From NCBI GenBank assembly GCA_965201085.1, contig CBDAVS010000015.1:434001-498000 (forward strand): a stretch of 64,000 nt of DNA, given 5' to 3'. This DNA comes from JAPOUP01 sp965201085 (GTDB lineage: Bacteria; Pseudomonadota; Alphaproteobacteria; Rhodobacterales; Rhodobacteraceae). Below the pieces are notes generated by a model. That model did no database searches. It saw nothing but the letters and a program-made list of their open reading frames with translations, and had not been told where the DNA came from. Both the position numbers and the translations under genes were made by a program. Below are positions 19,047 to 26,503 of the stretch, piece by piece; positions within the stretch are counted from its first letter, which is position 1; each line of letters begins with the position of its first letter.

Positions 19047-21911
19047 ATGGTGGAGATGAAGAAGATCGAGGTGCGCGGTGCCCGCGAGCACAACCTCAGA
19101 TCGATCGATGTTGACATCCCACGGGATGAACTTGTCGTCATCACCGGCCTGTCGGGATCCGGTAAGTCGTCGCTGGCATTCGATACGGTCTATGCGGAGG
19201 GGCAGCGGCGCTACGTCGAATCGCTTTCCGCCTATGCGCGTCAGTTCCTCGACATGATGGAGAAGCCGGATGTTGACCAGATCACCGGTCTGAGCCCCGC
19301 GATTTCGATCGAGCAGAAGACGACCTCGAAGAATCCGCGATCGACCGTCGGTACCGTTACCGAGATCTACGATTACATGCGGTTGCTGTTCGCGAGGGTC
19401 GGAACGCCGTATTCGCCCACCACCGGTCTACCTATCGAAGCGCAGCAGGTGCAGGATATGGTCGAGGCGGTGACGTCTCTGGAAGAAGGTACGCGCGGCT
19501 ATCTGCTCGCGCCCGTCGTGAGGGATCGTAAAGGTGAATACCGCAAGGAGTTTCTGGATCTGCAGAAACAGGGGTTCGCCCGTGTCAAGGTGGATGGCGC
19601 TTTCCATGACCTCGATGACCCGCCCAAGCTGGACCGGAAATACCGCCATGACATCGATGTCGTCGTTGACCGCATTGTCGTGCGTGAGGGTATCGAAGCA
19701 CGGCTTGCGGATTCCTTTCGTACCGCGCTCGACCGTGCCGATGGGATCGCCATATTCGAAACGGCTCCGAAGGACGGGGATCCGCAGAGAATCACCTTCA
19801 GCGAGAATTTCGCCTGTCCGGTCTCCGGGTTCAGCATCCCCGAAATCGAGCCCAGACTGTTCAGTTTCAACGCACCTTTCGGGGCCTGCCCGAAATGCGA
19901 TGGCCTCGGAGTGGAGCTCTTTTTCGACGAGAGGCTTGTGGTGCCGGATCATGGACTGACGCTGGCGAACGGCGTCCTGGCTCCCTGGCGAAAGGGCAAG
20001 TCTCCTTATCTTCTGCAGACCATCGATGCCATAGCGCTTCACTACGGCTTCGACAAAACCCTGAAGTGGACGGATCTTCCGACGCCTATTCAGCGGGTCT
20101 TTCTATATGGCTCCGGCGACCAGGAAATCCTGTTCCGCTATGATGACGGTGGCCGGGTCTATCAGGTGAGCCGTGCGTTCGAGGGTGTCATTCCCAACAT
20201 GGAGCGGCGGTACCGCGAGACGGATTCGAACTGGATCAGGGAGGAATTCGAGCGTTACCAGAACAATCGACCCTGCGGGGCGTGCAAGGGATTCCGGCTT
20301 CGGGACGAGGCGCTTGCGGTCAGGATCGGGGGAAAACATGTCGGTGAGGTTGTCCGGATGTCGATTCGGGAGGCATATGCCTGGATCGAGACGGTGCCTG
20401 CGGTACTGACCGGCCAACAGAACGAAATCGCGCGCTCGATCCTGAAGGAGATACGAGAGCGTCTTGGGTTTCTCAACAATGTGGGACTGGAATATCTCAC
20501 CATGTCCCGAAACGCCGGGACGCTTTCCGGTGGCGAGAGCCAGCGGATCCGGCTTGCCAGCCAGATCGGAAGCGGCCTTACCGGTGTGCTCTACGTTCTG
20601 GACGAGCCCTCGATCGGGCTGCATCAACGGGATAACGGACGCCTTCTCGACACGCTCAGGAACCTTCGCGATCAGGGAAACACCGTGATCGTCGTGGAGC
20701 ATGATGAAGAGGCGATCAGGGTCGCCGACCATGTCATTGACATCGGGCCTGGCGCTGGCGTGCATGGCGGATGCATAGTCGCGCAGGGCACTCCGGAAGA
20801 GATCGCCGCCAGTCCGGCGTCGATGACAGGCCAATACCTGACCGGATCGCGGATGATTCCCGTTCCACCTCACCGCCGCAGCGGGAATGGCAAGACGGTT
20901 ACCGTTGTCGGAGCGACCGGCAACAACCTGAAGTCGGTTGACGTGAAATTCCCGCTGGGACGCTTCATCTGCGTTTCGGGCGTTTCCGGCGGCGGTAAGT
21001 CGACCCTGACCGTCGAGACGTTGTTCAAGACGGCGTCCATGCGTCTGAACGGTGCGCGGCAGACGCCCGCCCCCTGCGAAACGATCAGGGGTCTGGAACA
21101 TCTCGACAAAGTGATCGATATCGACCAACGTCCCATTGGCCGGACCCCTCGATCCAATCCCGCCACCTACACGGGTGCCTTCACCCCGATCCGTGACTGG
21201 TTCGCGGGATTGCCGGAGGCGAGGACCCGGGGCTACAAGCCGGGGCGGTTCAGTTTCAATGTCAAGGGTGGCCGATGTGAGGCCTGCCAGGGTGACGGTG
21301 TTATCAAGATCGAGATGCACTTCCTGCCCGACGTTTACGTGACCTGCGAAACCTGCAAAGGCGCACGCTACAACCGCGAGACCCTGGAAGTGAAGTTCAA
21401 GGGCAGGTCCATCGCCGATGTTCTTGACATGACGGTTGAGGAGGCCCGCAATTTTTTCAGGGCGGTTCCGTCGATCCGGGAGAAAATGGAGGCACTGCAT
21501 CGGGTGGGCCTTGATTACATCAAGGTCGGCCAGCAGGCGACGACGCTGTCCGGCGGTGAGGCTCAGAGAGTCAAGCTTTCAAAGGAACTGTCGAAACGTT
21601 CGACGGGCCGGACGTTATACATACTCGATGAACCCACCACCGGCCTTCACTTCGAGGATGTGCGCAAACTTCTGGAAGTGCTGCACGAACTTGTCGAACA
21701 GGGCAATACGGTGGTTGTCATAGAGCACAATCTCGATGTCGTTAAGACCGCGGACTGGATCATCGACATTGGCCCGGAGGGTGGGGACGGCGGTGGCGAG
21801 ATCGTCTGTGAGGGTACGCCGGAGGAAGTCGCGGGGCATGAATCGAGCCATACCGGACGGTATCTGAGGCAGATGCTCGCACCCGTGATGGGGCGTTTCG
21901 CGGCTGAATAG
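19047..21911 (+). CDS. uvrA: Excinuclease ABC subunit A
   Basis: UvrA recognises DNA damage and loads UvrB in nucleotide excision repair. The 954-residue product is full length. ABC domain I has Walker A GLSGSGKSS at about 34-42 and LSGGE near 492; domain II has GVSGGGKST near 645-653 and LSGGE near 834. Zinc-binding Cys pairs occur in CPVSG/CPKC (about 257 and 281) and CEAC/CETC (about 744 and 768). The second P-loop has Gly where Ser is usual (GVSGSGKST), a mild oddity. The start follows AAGGGGG. In related genomes ssb is often nearby; it is not here. Confidence 0.97.
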   Translation: MVEMKKIEVRGAREHNLRSIDVDIPRDELVVITGLSGSGKSSLAFDTVYAEGQRRYVESLSAYARQFLDMMEKPDVDQITGLSPAISIEQKTTSKNPRSTVGTVTEIYDYMRLLFARVGTPYSPTTGLPIEAQQVQDMVEAVTSLEEGTRGYLLAPVVRDRKGEYRKEFLDLQKQGFARVKVDGAFHDLDDPPKLDRKYRHDIDVVVDRIVVREGIEARLADSFRTALDRADGIAIFETAPKDGDPQRITFSENFACPVSGFSIPEIEPRLFSFNAPFGACPKCDGLGVELFFDERLVVPDHGLTLANGVLAPWRKGKSPYLLQTIDAIALHYGFDKTLKWTDLPTPIQRVFLYGSGDQEILFRYDDGGRVYQVSRAFEGVIPNMERRYRETDSNWIREEFERYQNNRPCGACKGFRLRDEALAVRIGGKHVGEVVRMSIREAYAWIETVPAVLTGQQNEIARSILKEIRERLGFLNNVGLEYLTMSRNAGTLSGGESQRIRLASQIGSGLTGVLYVLDEPSIGLHQRDNGRLLDTLRNLRDQGNTVIVVEHDEEAIRVADHVIDIGPGAGVHGGCIVAQGTPEEIAASPASMTGQYLTGSRMIPVPPHRRSGNGKTVTVVGATGNNLKSVDVKFPLGRFICVSGVSGGGKSTLTVETLFKTASMRLNGARQTPAPCETIRGLEHLDKVIDIDQRPIGRTPRSNPATYTGAFTPIRDWFAGLPEARTRGYKPGRFSFNVKGGRCEACQGDGVIKIEMHFLPDVYVTCETCKGARYNRETLEVKFKGRSIADVLDMTVEEARNFFRAVPSIREKMEALHRVGLDYIKVGQQATTLSGGEAQRVKLSKELSKRSTGRTLYILDEPTTGLHFEDVRKLLEVLHELVEQGNTVVVIEHNLDVVKTADWIIDIGPEGGDGGGEIVCEGTPEEVAGHESSHTGRYLRQMLAPVMGRFAAE

Positions 21912-22043
21912 GAGCGGGTGGATGCGGTGCGGCCCTGGTGGACATTGACCAATTTAGCGGCGTTGCGTTCGATTCTTCGGCGCCGCCATTGTGACCGTGA
22001 AGTGCGTTTGTCCTCCTTTATAAAGGTTCGAATGCGACGGTCC

Positions 22044-23425
22044 GAGTTATGCCCGAAAGTTGGTGATGGCCTGAAGCAGGCGGCATATCATGGCGGTGTT
22101 CACGCGCCGTCGTTCTCGAAGGGAAAGGATATGCCACCATGGCCAGATCCACTGCTGTCCCGTTCGGGGTTCCATCGGGATTTCCGCCTGATCCGCTGAC
22201 CGAGGTGATCCAGGCCGGAGCCAGGGAGTTGCCGCGCACGGCGGTTCAGGCCGAAGTGTCGGCGTTCATCGCCGGGCATGCCCACCCGTTGGACGGGGAT
22301 GGTCGCCGGCGCCCGGTGCGCCACGGCGTTCCGCCCGGGCGTGGGATGATGGCCGGGACTGGGGCGGTGCCGGTGCGGGTGCCGCGTGTTCGCGGTCGCG
22401 GGGCCAATGCGGACGGCGGCGAGATCAGGTTCCGCCCATCGCTGGTTCCGCCCCATCCGCGCAAGGCCAGGCCGGTCGGGGAATCGCTGCCCCGGCTGTA
22501 CCTGAAGGGCATCTCGACGGGCGGCTTCAGCGAAGCGTCGGCGGCGCTTCCGGGCCCGGATGCCGGGGGGGTGCCGTCCTCGGCCATCACCCGCCTGAAG
22601 GCCGGCTGGTGGGACGGGTACGGGATCTGGCGCAGGCGCGGTCCGAAGGGCAGGCGTTACGTCCACATCCGGGCGGACGGGGTTCACCTCACGCCGTGCC
22701 TGGACGGTGATCGCCAATGTATGTCGGTGATGGCCGGTGCTGACGAATACGGGGGAAAGGACGTCCCCGCCCTCATGGACGGGTTCCGCGGGAACGCGGA
22801 CGGTTGGCTCGACCCGCTCAGGGGTCTGAAAAGACGCGGCCTCACGGTGCCACCTGAACTGGCCATGGGCGACGGCGCGACTGGGTTCCGGACAGCGCCG
22901 CGCGAAGTCTTCCCCGATACGCGTGAGCGCCGCCGCCGGGTCCACAGGACGGCGAACGTTCCGGGTGCGATGCCCAAATCCCCGCACGAAAAGGCCAGGG
23001 CCGCTCCGCGGGACATCTGGATGGCCGGGAGCGGGAAGGAGGCCAGCGCAGCCTTCGACCTCTTCGCCGAAACTTACGGCGTCAAATACGGGAAGGCCGT
23101 CGGCAGGCTGGTGAAAGGTCGCAACCGGCTCCTCACCTTCCACGACTACCCGGCGGAACACCGGAAGCGCATCGGAACCGCGAACCCGATCGAAAGTGTC
23201 CTCGCCACCCTACGCAACCGAACGCGCAGGACCGGGGGGTGCCTCAACCGCAAAACCACCCCCGCCATGGTCTTCAGGCCGATGATGCCAGCCAGGAAGA
23301 AGTGGCGGAAGATCAGCGGGCCAGACCGTCTGACCGAGGTCATTCAGGGTTGGGTTCAAAGACGGCACCAAGCGACTTCAAGCCGCCGCCTGAGGAGGGC
23401 CGTCACAAACTTTCGGGCATAGCTC
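22044..23425 (+). mobile_element. IS256-family insertion sequence with 8-bp target duplication
   Basis: The inverted ends are GAGTTATGCCCGAAAGTTGG on the left and, read inward from the right, GAGCTATGCCCGAAAGTTTG. Immediately outside, GACGGTCC occurs at 22036-22043 and again at 23426-23433: an exact 8-bp direct repeat, as expected for IS256. The element is 1382 bp with one transposase gene. The next IS5 copy begins only 12 bp after the right duplication. Confidence 0.93.
22139..23422 (+). CDS. IS256-family transposase, full length but diverged
   Basis: The 427-residue frame is uninterrupted. The mutator-type DDE transposase layout is visible: RADGVHL (first Asp) near 182, ELAMGDGATGF (second Asp) near 240, FAETYGVKYGKA (presumed Glu) near 308 and the conserved NPIES near 347. 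Several otherwise invariant positions look altered: a Cys-Trp-Val-His motif reads RRRVH, and many Leu, Trp, Tyr and Lys positions have become Pro, Arg, His and Arg. The reading frame is kept but activity is doubtful. The biased replacements match the A/T to G/C pattern described in the findings. Confidence 0.85.
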   Translation: MARSTAVPFGVPSGFPPDPLTEVIQAGARELPRTAVQAEVSAFIAGHAHPLDGDGRRRPVRHGVPPGRGMMAGTGAVPVRVPRVRGRGANADGGEIRFRPSLVPPHPRKARPVGESLPRLYLKGISTGGFSEASAALPGPDAGGVPSSAITRLKAGWWDGYGIWRRRGPKGRRYVHIRADGVHLTPCLDGDRQCMSVMAGADEYGGKDVPALMDGFRGNADGWLDPLRGLKRRGLTVPPELAMGDGATGFRTAPREVFPDTRERRRRVHRTANVPGAMPKSPHEKARAAPRDIWMAGSGKEASAAFDLFAETYGVKYGKAVGRLVKGRNRLLTFHDYPAEHRKRIGTANPIESVLATLRNRTRRTGGCLNRKTTPAMVFRPMMPARKKWRKISGPDRLTEVIQGWVQRRHQATSSRRLRRAVTNFRA

Positions 23426-23445
23426 GACGGTCCTCGGTTCCTTTA

Positions 23446-24451
23446 GAGTTTGTTCCATAAGTTGAGTGGTCCCGCAGGATGTGGTATTCCAGATTGACCG
23501 TTTACCCAAATCCGGAGATCGCCATGCCCTGGAACAGGACCACCCAACAGCTCCATAAGCGCTCGGACGACCACAGTCAAAATGACCTGACCGACGCCGA
23601 ATGGACCGTCGTCGAGCCGATGCTTCCGAAGCAGGGAAGGATGGGACGGCCGCGCGAGGTCGACCTTCGGTCGGTGTCCGGCGCGGGCCGGTATATCCTG
23701 TCCACGGGATGCCAGTGGCGCGCGTTACCCTCTGGATATCCACCGTTTTCCACCGACCGGAACTATTTTTATGCATGGCGGCGGAGCGGGCTCCTGGAGC
23801 GTCTCGTGCATCGTCTCCGGGACCTCGCGCGGCGGTGTTCGGGGCGCTCCGCGGAGCCGACCGCCGCCTCGATCGACAGCCAGTCGGTGAGGACCACGGA
23901 GAGCGGCGGCCCCCGCGGCCACCACGCCGGGAAGAAGGTGAAGGGGAGGAAAAGGCACCTGATCGTGGACGCCGACGGCACACCGATCGTCATGACGGTT
24001 CACACCGCCGACATCCAGGACCGGGACGGCGCGCCGGACCTGATCGCGAAGCTGCTGGAGACGGTGCCCACGGTGTGTAGGCTGTTCGCCGACGGTGGCC
24101 ACCCGGGTCCGAAGCTGCGGGAGCGGCTTGAGGGGATGGGGTTGCCGGACGTGATCAGGATCGTCGAAAAACCGAAGGATGTCAAAGGGTTCACTGTTCT
24201 CTACCGCCGCTGGGTGGTGGAGCGGACCTTCGCCTGGATGGGCCGGTGCCGCCGCCTGTCGAAGGACTATGAGCGCCTCTGCGAGAACTCGCTGGCATCC
24301 GGGGTGAGGCATCACGCGCCACCGGTTCGGGCGTGAGTGAGGCACGAACGAACGCTGGCCGCCTGCCGGTTCCTGCTCAGGCGGGTGGCGAGGGCGTCAA
24401 CTCCATGAAAAACAATAGTTTAATCATATCAGTGACTTATGATTCAAACTC
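23446..24451 (+). mobile_element. IS5-family insertion sequence, copy 1
   Basis: The ends GAGTTTGTTCCATAAGTTGA and, inward from the right, GAGTTTGAATCATAAGTCAC form imperfect terminal repeats. TTA flanks both sides (23443-23445 and 24452-24454), a 3-bp TNA duplication. It is 1006 bp with one transposase gene. Confidence 0.92.
23524..24336 (+). CDS. IS5-family transposase, copy 1, intact
   Basis: The 270-residue product starts at the ATG of MPWNRTTQQ; the open frame extends 15 codons upstream but the other copies share this ATG. An N-terminal DUF4096-type region (LTDAEWTVVEPMLP) is followed by a DDE core: SIDSQSV (Asp near 117), LFADGGHPG (Asp near 189) and WVVERTFAWMGRCRRL (Glu near 233). 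No frameshift. This copy retains more A/T and fewer Arg/Pro/His replacements than the copy at 60179, so it is the better candidate for an active enzyme. Confidence 0.93.
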   Translation: MPWNRTTQQLHKRSDDHSQNDLTDAEWTVVEPMLPKQGRMGRPREVDLRSVSGAGRYILSTGCQWRALPSGYPPFSTDRNYFYAWRRSGLLERLVHRLRDLARRCSGRSAEPTAASIDSQSVRTTESGGPRGHHAGKKVKGRKRHLIVDADGTPIVMTVHTADIQDRDGAPDLIAKLLETVPTVCRLFADGGHPGPKLRERLEGMGLPDVIRIVEKPKDVKGFTVLYRRWVVERTFAWMGRCRRLSKDYERLCENSLASGVRHHAPPVRA

Positions 24452-24454
24452 TTA

Positions 24455-24738
24455 GAAGAGGGATGACTACGGCCTTGATTGGCATTGAGTGACCCAAGGT
24501 TTCGATAGTATCTGGATCCGGGTAGCGTATATGAGAAGAGGTCTTACACCTCAATAGCACAGGGGTTCCCTGTCGTAACTTCCAATCCTTCATGATTTTC
24601 TGGATGCCTGACGCGGCCTGTGTTCGTCGGGTTCATGAACATTGTGTGCGGGTAAGTTGCCGTAGCAAGGACGCCTGGAGGTTATCGGAATTTGTGTGAA
24701 ACCGACGAAAACCTCTCATTCTCTGCAGAGGCTTTATC
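24455..24738. other. Spacer between IS5 and IS30, no gene
   Basis: About 285 bp of lower GC than the flanking elements. No protein or RNA gene recognised. It may be a remnant of the chromosomal segment that carried the IS targets. Confidence 0.4.
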
Positions 24739-24781
24739 TAGTGTCCGCCAGAAAACTGCCAAGCTGCGGTTTTTTTGCGGC
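24739..24781. repeat. Left half of palindromic repeat split by IS30
   Basis: It begins TAGTGTCCGCCAGAAAACTG and includes the hairpin AAACTGC-CAAGCT-GCGGTTT with a T run, then GCGGC at the IS30 junction. Together with the inverted half at 26139-26179 it makes an approximately 84-bp palindrome centred on GCGGCCGC, into which the IS30 copy inserted. The matching TAGTGT ends suggest a miniature inverted-repeat element or a bidirectional terminator. Confidence 0.7.
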
Positions 24782-24899
24782 CCCCGTTCCGCTCTGAAGT
24801 GCGACACCGTTGATGGTGGGAAGCCGCGTTTCGGGTGCGGCATCCTGCGAACCGGCCGGATAACGGCGACAGTCCCTGTGCGCAGGATAGGAGAGTGTC

Positions 24900-25846
24900 A
24901 TGCCCGAGGGCTACCGTCATCTGACCTTCGACGAAAGATGCCGGATATACGCGACGGGGAAAGGCGGGCTTTCGAACGGGGCCATCGCCAGGCGGCCGGG
25001 CCGCCATCCGGCCACCATATCGCGGGAGATCCGACGCGACGGCGGCGGGCGGGGATACCGGCAGGGACAGGCGTGGAGGAAGGCCACCGGGCGCCGGAGC
25101 GAGGCCTCTTCGGTCCCGGGGAAGCTGACGGAGGAGCGCCGGGCGAAGGTCGTGGCGAAGCCGGGGAGGGCTGGAGCCCGGAACAGGTCCCGGGGCGTCT
25201 CCGGCTGGAGGACCCCGGCATGGTCGGCCGTCAGCGGATATACGACCTCGTACGCGCGGACGGCGGGGACGGAGGAACGCCTTGCGGGCACCTGCGGCGG
25301 CGGGGAAAGGAACCGGACCGGCAGGGTGGCCGCCACGCGGGCCGGGGTCACATCCCGGAGCGCCCGAAAGAGGGCGGGGCGAAGGCGAGAATCGGCGACT
25401 GGGAAGCGGACACGGTGATCGGCGGGGGACACGGCGGTGCGGTGGTGTCGCCCGTTGACGGATGCCCGGAATTCACGCCTGTCCAACGGGTTGACGGAAA
25501 GAGGGCGGAGGCGGTCGGCGGGGCGATGACCGACCTTCTCAAGGGGCTCGGCGCCAGGGTCCACACGATCACGGCGGACAGCGGCAGGGAGTTCGCGGGG
25601 CACGCGAAGGTGGCGAAGGCGCTGGAGGCCGACTTCCTCCTCCCGACGCCCCACCACCCGTGGGAGCGGGGCCTGAACGGGCACACCAACGGGCCGCCGC
25701 GCCAGTACCTGCCGAAGGGGACCGACCTGCGGCAGGTCACGGACGCCCGCGTGAAGCGGGTCCAGGACATCCTGAACGCGCGCCCCCGCAAGGCGCTCGG
25801 CTACCTGACGCCGGCGGAGGCTTTCGCGCGGGCGCGGCCTCCCTGA
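24900..25846 (+). pseudogene. IS30 transposase, copy B, frameshifted
   Basis: Reads from MPEGYRHLTFDERC with the helix-turn-helix to VVAKPG near 25160. Relative to the copy at 48916, one base is missing there (AAGCTGGAGGAGG has become AAGCCGGGGAGG). The remainder, from EGWSPEQV to TPAEAFARARPP, is in another frame. The presumed catalytic Glu in LNEHTNG is Gly (LNGHTNG). Nearly all differences from the 48916 copy are A to G or T to C. A programmed frameshift is unlikely because two other copies read through in one frame. Confidence 0.9.
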
Positions 25847-26056
25847 GGCACTTCGCCCCGTCGGCCGACGGGGGAGAGGGAATTCCGCAGGCGCGCCCGC
25901 ACGGTTTCGGTCGGGCCACCCCTTCCCTCGCCCGGACGGGCGCGCCACCTCCCGCCGCGGGGCCCTGCCGCCGCCGGGAGGCCCGGTTACGCTCCGATCC
26001 GAAGGGACAGCCGCCGTATTCCGCGTGGAATCCGGGGCCCTGGCCGGAAAATCCCT

Positions 26057-26117
26057 CAACACCGGCCCGCCTCCTCCGCTCGGGCCACGCCCTCGCTCCG
26101 GAGGCGGGCCGGTGTTG
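26057..26117. repeat. Perfect 18-bp-stem hairpin inside the IS30 end
   Basis: CAACACCGGCCCGCCTCC and its exact complement GGAGGCGGGCCGGTGTTG are separated by about 25 bases. The same structure lies near the transposase-distal end in the copies at 34196-34256, 50092-50152 and 62467-62527, and imperfectly near 59807-59867. It begins about 20 bp from the inverted repeat and could block read-through transcription or bind transposase. Confidence 0.8.
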
Positions 26118-26138
26118 CACTTCGGACTGGAAGTGGGG

Positions 26139-26179
26139 CCGCGAAAAAACCGTGACTTGGGGTTTTCTGGCGAACACTA
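26139..26179. repeat. Right half of palindromic repeat split by IS30
   Basis: Read on the minus strand it is TAGTGTTCGCCAGAAAACCC followed by a hairpin-like CACGGTTTTTTCGCGG. It mirrors 24739-24781 with several mismatches, so the two arms have diverged from perfect symmetry. Confidence 0.65.
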
Positions 26180-26215
26180 ATTTTTCGTTACGTGTGAGTT
26201 GAAACAAAACCAATT

Positions 26216-26229
26216 CAAATTCAAATTTG
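26216..26229. promoter_or_regulatory. Candidate operator of the restriction operon
   Basis: CAAATT-CA-AATTTG is a perfect inverted repeat in a short AT-rich leader, 53 bp before the HTH gene. The position suits a binding site for that HTH protein as an autoregulator of the operon. The leader also holds the only likely promoter, since the sequence upstream is IS30 and repeat DNA. Confidence 0.35.
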
Positions 26230-26281
26230 TAGCTTGGTCAATTTTGCCGTATTTGTTCGCTGATTCTTATAAGGATGACTC

Positions 26282-26503
26282 ATGACAACCGACATCATGA
26301 CAATCCGCGAAGTCTCTGAGTATCTCGAGATCGCCGAGAAGACGGCTTATCGCCTCGCTGCGGACGGTGAACTGCCAGGCTTGAAGATTGGAGGGAGTTG
26401 GTGGTTTCGAAGGAATGAAATTGACAGATTGATAAACAAGAAACAAGGCGACGCTGATGAGCAATTCGTTTTTCGACGAGCCGATTCTCAACTCGCCCTA
26501 TGA
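26282..26503 (+). CDS. Helix-turn-helix (excisionase/MerR-like) DNA-binding protein, 73 aa
   Basis: The product begins MTTDIMTIREVSEYLEIAEK and continues TAYRLAADGELPGLKIGGSW, then WFRRNEIDRLI: the classic small winged-helix excisionase-type (HTH_17) fold. The stop lies 47 bases inside the next gene, an overlap that ties the two together. In restriction operons such small proteins usually control expression; excision of a mobile island is the alternative. The tail after residue 58 is translated from DNA shared with the next gene. Confidence 0.85.
   Translation: MTTDIMTIREVSEYLEIAEKTAYRLAADGELPGLKIGGSWWFRRNEIDRLINKKQGDADEQFVFRRADSQLAL

Larger units (their letters stand above)
24782..26138 (+). 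mobile_element. IS30-family insertion sequence, copy B
   Basis: Runs from CCCCGTTCCGCTCTGAAGTG to the end GACTGGAAGTGGGG, 1357 bp. It is inserted at the centre of the palindrome described at 24739 and 26139. The transposase is frameshifted, so movement would need help from another copy. Confidence 0.92.

Noticed and set aside
20103..21500. 465-codon minus-strand open frame opposite uvrA
   Set aside because: Antisense shadow of uvrA with no recognisable protein features.
22020..22045. GGTTCGAATGC resembling a tRNA T-loop before IS256
   Set aside because: No acceptor stem, anticodon arm or D arm can be built around it.
24900..25846. Programmed frameshift in IS30 copy B
   Set aside because: Copies C and D encode the whole transposase in one frame and no slippery sequence is shared, so a mutation is simpler.
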